From contig CAYQTO010000179.1 in NCBI GenBank assembly GCA_964420455.1, positions 1-6,638 on the forward strand: a stretch of DNA of 6,638 nt. The letters are read 5' to 3'. The notes under the pieces are model-generated. The model was not told the DNA's origin, searched no databases, and saw only the letters and a program-made list of their open reading frames with translations. Source of the stretch: CAYQTO01 sp964420455. GTDB taxonomy: Bacteria > Sumerlaeota > Sumerlaeia > SLMS01. How positions within the stretch are numbered: the stretch's first letter is position 1; the number at the start of each line of letters is the position of its first letter. Positions 1 to 6,638 of this stretch are shown piece by piece. A program made the translations under genes and the position numbers.

Positions 1-2891
<2,891 letters not shown>

Positions 2892-2895
<4 letters not shown>

Positions 2896-4631
2896 AGAAA
2901 GCCCGGCTGATCCAGTTGCTTGAGGAACTTGCGGTGCTGCTCGAGATCGACGGCGCCAACACTTTCCGCTCCGGCGCGCACCACAAGGCGGCCCGCGCGC
3001 TGGCCGACTTCGATGGCAACCTCGACGAACTCGTCGAGGCGAACCAGCTCACTCGTATAGACGGCATCGGCAAGGGCATCGCCGAGAAAATCGCCGAATT
3101 CGCAAGGACCGGCGTCATCACCGAGCTGGAGGAGATGCGCGCGAAGTACTCCACCGGGCTGGTCGAGATGACCCGCGTGCCGGGCCTGGGGCCGAAAAAG
3201 ATTCGGCTGATTTACGAGAAGCTTGGGATCGACTCGGTTGGCATGCTCAAGCGCGCGTGCGAGGCGGATCGGCTGGTGGACGTGAAGGGCCTCGGCCGCA
3301 AGACCCAGGAGAAGATCCTGGAAGGAATCGAGCAGATCGAGAAGTTCGCGGACCGGCGCCGTCTTGACGTGGGCTGGCGGGCGGCCACACCGCTCCTCGA
3401 AAAACTGCGCGTCCTCGACGACGTCCTCAAGGTGGAGGTCGCCGGCAGCCTCCGCCGTTGGCGCGAATCGGTAAAGGACCTCGACTTTGTCGCCGCAACG
3501 GTCAACCCGACCTCCGTCATGGATGCCTTCACGCGCTTCGAGGAGGTCGACCGCATCATCGGCCGCGGCGACACCAAGGCCTCCGTGATGCTCGATTCCG
3601 GCATCCAGGCGGACCTGCGCTGCGTCTCCCCCGCCCAGTTTCCCTTCGCCCTGCTCCACTTCACCGGCAGCAAGGAGCACAACACGGAGCTCCGCGGCCT
3701 CGCCCGTGACAAGGGCCTCAAACTCAACGAGTACGGGCTCTTCCCCGATGGCTCGGAGGAATCCCTCGCGGCCGAAGCGGAGGACGACGTGTACGGGCAT
3801 CTCGGCCTCTCGTATATACCGCCCGAGCGCCGCGAGGCCACCGGCGAGGTGGAGTCCGCCGCGAAGGGACCCCTCGCCGAGCCAATCCAGTTCCATCACC
3901 TCCGCGGCCTCATCCACATGCATACCGTCTACAGCGACGGACGCGTCCAGTTGCCGGAATACGTCGACTGGGCTCGGGAGCACGACCTCGAGTGGATGGG
4001 CATCAGCGACCACAGCAAGTCGCTCGGCATTGCCGGGGGGCTCAGTGATGACGAAGTCCGCAGGCAGCATGCGGAAATCGACCAGCTCAACGAGGCAACC
4101 GGCGATGCGGGCCCGCGGCTGCTCAAGGGGATTGAGTGTGACATCCTGCAGGACGGCGGCCTTGACTATACAGACGATGTCCGGGCCGCGTTTGAGTTCG
4201 TCATCGTCTCCGTCCATACGCATTTCAACCTGACCGAGAAGGAGCAGACCGCACGGGTGCTGAGGGCCCTCGAGCATCCCCACACCGACTGTCTCGGCCA
4301 CATGACCGGCCGGCTGCTCCTCGCCCGCGATGGTATTCGTATAGACGAGCACGAGGTCATCCGCACCGCCGGCCGCAACGGCGTCGCCATCGAGATCAAC
4401 GCCAATCCCATGCGGCTCGACATCGACTGGCGCCTGCTACGGTTCGCCGTGGATCAGGGTGTCTTTCTCGCGATCTCGCCGGATGCCCATGTGATCGCCG
4501 GGCTCGAGGACACCCGTTTCGGCCTCGCGATGGCCCGCAAGGGTGGGCTGACAACGGATCGCGTGCTGAACTGCCTCGAGGTCGACGGGCTGCTAGGCCA
4601 TTTCTCTCGCCAGCGAAAGGCCCGCGCATGA
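2892..4631 (+). CDS. polX: DNA polymerase/3'-5' exonuclease PolX (family X polymerase with PHP domain)
   Basis: This is a 579-residue bacterial PolX, a gap-filling repair polymerase fused to a metal-dependent PHP nuclease. Its length matches characterised homologues (about 570). The N-terminal 8-kDa-like region and fingers hold helix-hairpin-helix motifs at about 55-67 (RIDGIGKGIAEKI), 95-107 (VPGLGPKKI) and 130-142 (VKGLGRKTQEKI). The palm has GSLRR at 185-189 and the catalytic aspartates D196, D198 (KDLD) and D241; the TGS at 258-260 belongs to the nucleotide-binding region. The PHP domain (about 340-570) keeps all expected metal ligands: H342 and H344 (HMHTVYSDG), H374, E415, H442/H444, H470, and D531/H533 (DAH). 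In relatives this domain gives Mn2+-dependent 3'-5' exonuclease and, in some, AP-endonuclease or 3'-phosphatase activity. The ATG overlaps the uvrA stop (ATGA), with a weak GGAAAAG ribosome site at 2880-2886. Both active sites look functional. Confidence 0.96.
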
Positions 4632-5452
4632 GCCCCGCCAGGAAGGCCGCCTCCCCCAAGCGCCCCCGCAAGCCGCGCCTGGACGCCCTCCACGTCGAGT
4701 CACCCCAGTGGTCACAGGTCGACGACCGGTTGAAGGAGAAGATCGCCGGGCGGCGCCCGAAGTCCTCCGAGCGCGAGCGCGCCCTCGCCATCGCTGACCG
4801 CCTCGCCCAGGAGTTTCCCGAGGCCCACTGCGCCCTCCACTTCACCACCCCTTTCCAACTGCTCATCGCCACCATCCTTTCCGCCCAATGCACCGACGCA
4901 CGCGTCAACATGGTCACACCCGGCCTTTTCGCCAAGTACACAACCCCGCGCGCCTTTGCCCAGGCGCCACCCGGCGAACTCGAGAAGGACATCCACTCGA
5001 CCGGCTTCTTCAACAGTAAGGCCAGGGCAATTCGTGAGGCTGCCCGCATGGTGGACGAGGAGTTTGACGGCGAGATGCCCTCCACCATGGAGGACCTCCT
5101 CAGGCTTCGCGGCACCGCCCGAAAAACCGCCAACGTCGTCCGCATGCATGCCTTCGGGATGCCAGGTATTTCCGTCGATACGCACTTCTCGCGCATTACC
5201 CAGCGCCTTCGGCTGACCAAGGCCACGGACCCGGAAAATATCGAGTTCGACATCGCCGCGCTCCTTCCCCCCGAGCGCTGGACGCACTTCGCCGATTCGG
5301 TCATCCTCCATGGCCGCAAGACATGCGACGCGAGAAAGCCCAAGTGCGAGGAGTGCAGGCTGGCCGAACTGTGCCCCAGCGCCGGCAAGGTAAAGCCCGC
5401 CACCGGGAAAACACCACGTCCAAGTCCGAAGCGGACACGGAAGGCCCCATGA
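4628..5452 (+). CDS. nth: Endonuclease III (DNA glycosylase/AP lyase)
   Basis: Nth is the base-excision-repair glycosylase that removes oxidised pyrimidines and nicks the abasic site by beta-elimination. The protein has 274 residues against about 211 in E. coli. The extra length is a basic N-terminal extension of about 50 residues and a basic C-terminal tail of about 25. The conserved core starts near residue 50 and includes SAQCTD at 85-90. The helix-hairpin-helix carries the catalytic lysine K166 in RGTARKTANVV, and the catalytic aspartate D184 in VDTH lies 18 residues later, the same spacing as K120/D138 in E. coli. The iron-sulfur cysteines C233, C240, C243 and C249 have the exact C-X6-C-X2-C-X5-C spacing. 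The hairpin loop reads R-G-T-A where E. coli has P-G-V-G. The ATG overlaps the polX stop (ATGA) and follows GAAAGG at 4615-4620, a good ribosome site 7 bases upstream. No other start lies before the conserved core, so the basic extension is probably real. Confidence 0.95.
   Translation: MSPARKAASPKRPRKPRLDALHVESPQWSQVDDRLKEKIAGRRPKSSERERALAIADRLAQEFPEAHCALHFTTPFQLLIATILSAQCTDARVNMVTPGLFAKYTTPRAFAQAPPGELEKDIHSTGFFNSKARAIREAARMVDEEFDGEMPSTMEDLLRLRGTARKTANVVRMHAFGMPGISVDTHFSRITQRLRLTKATDPENIEFDIAALLPPERWTHFADSVILHGRKTCDARKPKCEECRLAELCPSAGKVKPATGKTPRPSPKRTRKAP
5439..5444 (+). promoter_or_regulatory. Ribosome binding site fixing the HAD gene start
   Basis: GGAAGG lies 4 bases before the ATG at 5449. 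With the ATGA overlap and the HAD motif FFDLDGT starting at residue 7, it supports 5449 over the in-frame ATG at 5323, which would add 42 arginine-rich residues encoded entirely inside nth. Confidence 0.65.
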
Positions 5453-6186
5453 GCCTCGACTGGATCTTCTTCGATCTCGACGGAACACTGTGGGACCATG
5501 AGCGCGCTGTGGCCTATGGCGTGGGCAAGGTGGCCGAGCGCTACGGGCTCGCGCCGATCACCCTGCTGCCCGCCTTCCTCCGCGCCAGCGAGGAAATCTG
5601 GCGCAACGCGGGCGCCGGAAACCTCGATTTCGAGGCGCTCATGGTGCGCCGCTTCGAGATCATCCTCGATACGGTGGCCGGCGGATGCTGCTCCCTCGAT
5701 GCCGAGGAAGTGGGACGCTTCTATCTCTCCCATTATCTCGGGCGGCGGTCGGTGCTCCCCGGTGCGGAGGAAGTCATCCGGCTCGCGGCCAGTCGGGCTC
5801 GCCTCGCGGTGCTCACCAACGGATCCCGTCTAACCCAGATCGAAAAAGTGCAGCAATTCGGCGAAGCGTCTGCACACTTTGAGTTCATCCACTGCTTTGA
5901 GGATGCGGGAACCCTCAAGCCAGATGCTCGGTTCTTTCTCACGGCGGCGGAACGCGCGGGTGCCGTCGCCCCGGAGCGCGTCCTGATGGTCGGCGACGTG
6001 GAGGCCGTCGACTGCCTTCCCGTGCTCGGGCTCGGCTGGAAGTCCGCCCTGGTCAATTCCTCATCACCCGCCTTCGCGTCCGATGGCATGCAGGTCCTCC
6101 CCGGACTTCCGGAACTGCTCGCATTCCTCGAGGCGCTTCCCCCGAGAAACGGAACTCTCCCCCCCGAGAGTTCCCCCTCGCCTTGA
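5449..6186 (+). CDS. HAD-superfamily hydrolase, YjjG/YfnB-like (putative nucleotidase)
   Basis: This 245-residue soluble protein is a haloacid-dehalogenase-superfamily phosphatase with a helical cap. All four core motifs are present: motif I FFDLDGT with nucleophile D9 and acid/base D11; motif II VLTNGS with T123; motif III lysine K157 in LKPDARFF; motif IV MVGDVEAVD with D183 and D188. The region after motif I (LWDHERAV) and the cap of about 80 residues resemble the YjjG/YfnB group, which includes pyrimidine 5'-nucleotidases acting on dUMP, dTMP and halogenated analogues. The exact substrate cannot be read from sequence, so no symbol is given. The gene starts in an ATGA overlap with the nth stop and closes the repair operon, which would fit a role in clearing abnormal nucleotides; that is inference. 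The last 15 residues are rich in Pro and Ser and coincide with an RNA hairpin (6151-6174), so they may be shaped by the terminator rather than by protein function. Confidence 0.88.
   Translation: MSLDWIFFDLDGTLWDHERAVAYGVGKVAERYGLAPITLLPAFLRASEEIWRNAGAGNLDFEALMVRRFEIILDTVAGGCCSLDAEEVGRFYLSHYLGRRSVLPGAEEVIRLAASRARLAVLTNGSRLTQIEKVQQFGEASAHFEFIHCFEDAGTLKPDARFFLTAAERAGAVAPERVLMVGDVEAVDCLPVLGLGWKSALVNSSSPAFASDGMQVLPGLPELLAFLEALPPRNGTLPPESSPSP
6151..6174 (+). terminator. Perfect 9-bp hairpin at the operon end (possible terminator)
   Basis: GGAACTCTC (6151-6159) and GAGAGTTCC (6166-6174) are exact reverse complements around a loop of six C. The stem ends 12 bases before the HAD stop, so it is coding. 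No T-tract follows (ccctcgccttgac), so it is not a classical intrinsic terminator. It could be a U-less terminator, or a structure protecting the 3' end of the operon mRNA. Its position at the end of the four-gene run supports a role in transcript ending. Confidence 0.45.
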
Positions 6187-6267
6187 CAACTTGCCGGGTT
6201 GCGGCGCGAAGTTCGCTTCTCTAATGATGGCAGTGAACATCACTTCGCGAGATGATCCGGTCGCGAG
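6187..6267 (+). promoter_or_regulatory. Intergenic region with two small dyads, possible promoter/operator of the downstream gene
   Basis: This is the only real gap in the window. It holds GCGAA-G-TTCGC (6206-6216), AGTGA-ACA-TCACT (6232-6244), and the start of a duplicated TCGCGAGATGA. A TTGACA hexamer at 6183-6188 overlaps the HAD stop, but no convincing -10 box lies 16-18 bases further on. I see elements that could bind a regulator and no promoter I can name. Confidence 0.3.
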
Positions 6268-6271
6268 ATGA
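6245..6271 (+). repeat. 11-bp direct repeat TCGCGAGATGA spanning the start codon
   Basis: Copies lie at 6245-6255 and 6261-6271, 16 bp apart, and each begins with the palindrome TCGCGA. The ATG in the second copy is the start of the downstream gene. The ATG in the first copy (6252) is in another frame, and the TGA overlapping it (6253-6255) is the upstream in-frame stop for the gene. Confidence 0.7.
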
Positions 6272-6638
6272 CCTACAAGCCCGCCAAGGAACGATTCACG
6301 CGCCAGGAAGTCGTCGACATCCTCAAGCGCAACGTCGCGCTCTATCGCGACGAAGATGGCTTTGTGGATTATCTCGTGGAGCTGACCCTTTACCTGCTGT
6401 CAAACCGCACAAGCGAGACCCAGCAGCACCGGACCGCCGAGCCAACACTCCCCGAGTCCTACCAGGCGCGCCAGTCGGCCCCAAAGCCCACCCGTGAACG
6501 CCCCGAGTCGATCGTCATGCCGCCAACGGTCAATGAACTCCGTGACCGACAGGCCGATCCGGAATCGGGACGCTACAAGCCGGTACCTTACCAGCGGACC
6601 AGCGCCCCGCCTCCTCCTGCCGCGCCCCCTTCCAACGC
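6268..6638 (+). CDS. Hypothetical protein with proline-rich tail (3'-partial)
   Basis: The frame is open from the ATG at 6268 to the window end, giving 123 residues and no stop. I do not recognise the family. Residues 10-46 (starting FTRQEVVDILKRN) look like two or three amphipathic helices forming a small folded unit. From about residue 47 the chain is rich in Pro, Gln, Arg, Glu and Ser, ending in a run such as APPPPAAPPSN, and is probably disordered. There is no signal peptide or membrane segment in the visible part. The start is forced: a TGA at 6253-6255 closes the frame upstream, and no other start codon lies between. No clear Shine-Dalgarno sequence precedes it, so initiation may be weak, leaderless or independent of that signal. 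The codon use is C/G-ending like its neighbours, which supports real coding. It is separated from the repair operon by 81 bp and a hairpin, so it is probably a separate transcription unit. Confidence 0.7.
   Translation, partial: MTYKPAKERFTRQEVVDILKRNVALYRDEDGFVDYLVELTLYLLSNRTSETQQHRTAEPTLPESYQARQSAPKPTRERPESIVMPPTVNELRDRQADPESGRYKPVPYQRTSAPPPPAAPPSN

Noticed and set aside
5323..5448. An extended HAD N-terminus starting at 5323
   Set aside because: The extra 42 residues lie wholly inside nth, are arginine-rich and off-frame in character, and the ATG at 5449 has a good ribosome site and ATGA coupling.
4396..5733. A 445-codon minus-strand open frame over nth and the HAD gene
   Set aside because: It crosses three well-supported + strand genes and shows no domain; shadow of GC-rich coding.
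6183..6188. TTGACA as the -35 box of a sigma-70 promoter
   Set aside because: No hexamer close to TATAAT occurs 15-19 bases downstream; the nearest AT-rich block (TAATGAT, 6222-6228) is 33 bases away.
6206..6220. A UUCG-type hairpin (GAAG-TTCG-CTTC, 6208-6219) as a terminator
   Set aside because: The stem is only 4 bp, closed by G-C rather than the stable C-G pair, and no T-run follows.
6252..6497. An 81-codon open frame beginning in the first TCGCGAGATGA copy
   Set aside because: It overlaps the longer frame from 6268, and its translation is Arg/Pro/Ala-rich as expected from frame-shifted GC-rich DNA.

Overview
The window is a dense stretch of GC-rich bacterial DNA (roughly two-thirds G+C by eye), and every complete gene in it reads on the + strand. 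The codon use is strongly C/G-ending. The proteins are ordinary bacterial types: a two-ATPase UvrA, a PolX with a PHP domain, and a 4Fe-4S endonuclease III. Nothing seen fixes a phylum. Base 1 behaves like the physical end of an assembled contig, probably from a metagenome, because the first 55 bases are an exact copy of bases 283-337.

Layout: (1) 1-2895, uvrA, the damage-recognition ATPase of nucleotide excision repair, missing its true 5' end. (2) 2892-4631, polX, a family X DNA polymerase fused to a PHP nuclease domain. (3) 4628-5452, nth, endonuclease III. (4) 5449-6186, a HAD-superfamily phosphatase resembling YjjG/YfnB nucleotidases. Each of the three junctions is the same 4-bp ATGA overlap, so the four genes form one tight, probably translationally coupled unit. 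A perfect 9-bp hairpin lies over the last codons of the HAD gene (6151-6174). (5) 6187-6267, an 81-bp gap with two small dyads and a duplicated 11-mer whose second copy contains the next start codon. (6) 6268-6638, the N-terminal 123 residues of an unrecognised protein with a proline-rich tail, running off the window.

Function: the first four genes read as a genome-maintenance operon. UvrA serves bulky-lesion repair. Nth removes oxidised pyrimidines and leaves blocked 3' ends. PolX could clean those ends with its PHP domain and fill the gap with its polymerase domain. The HAD enzyme could clear abnormal nucleotides from the pool; this last link is inference. I found no clear evidence of a wholly new system. 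The points most worth checking are the 55-bp edge repeat, the four-gene repair operon, a recurring 10-mer built from rare codons, and a block-wise shift in synonymous codon use.
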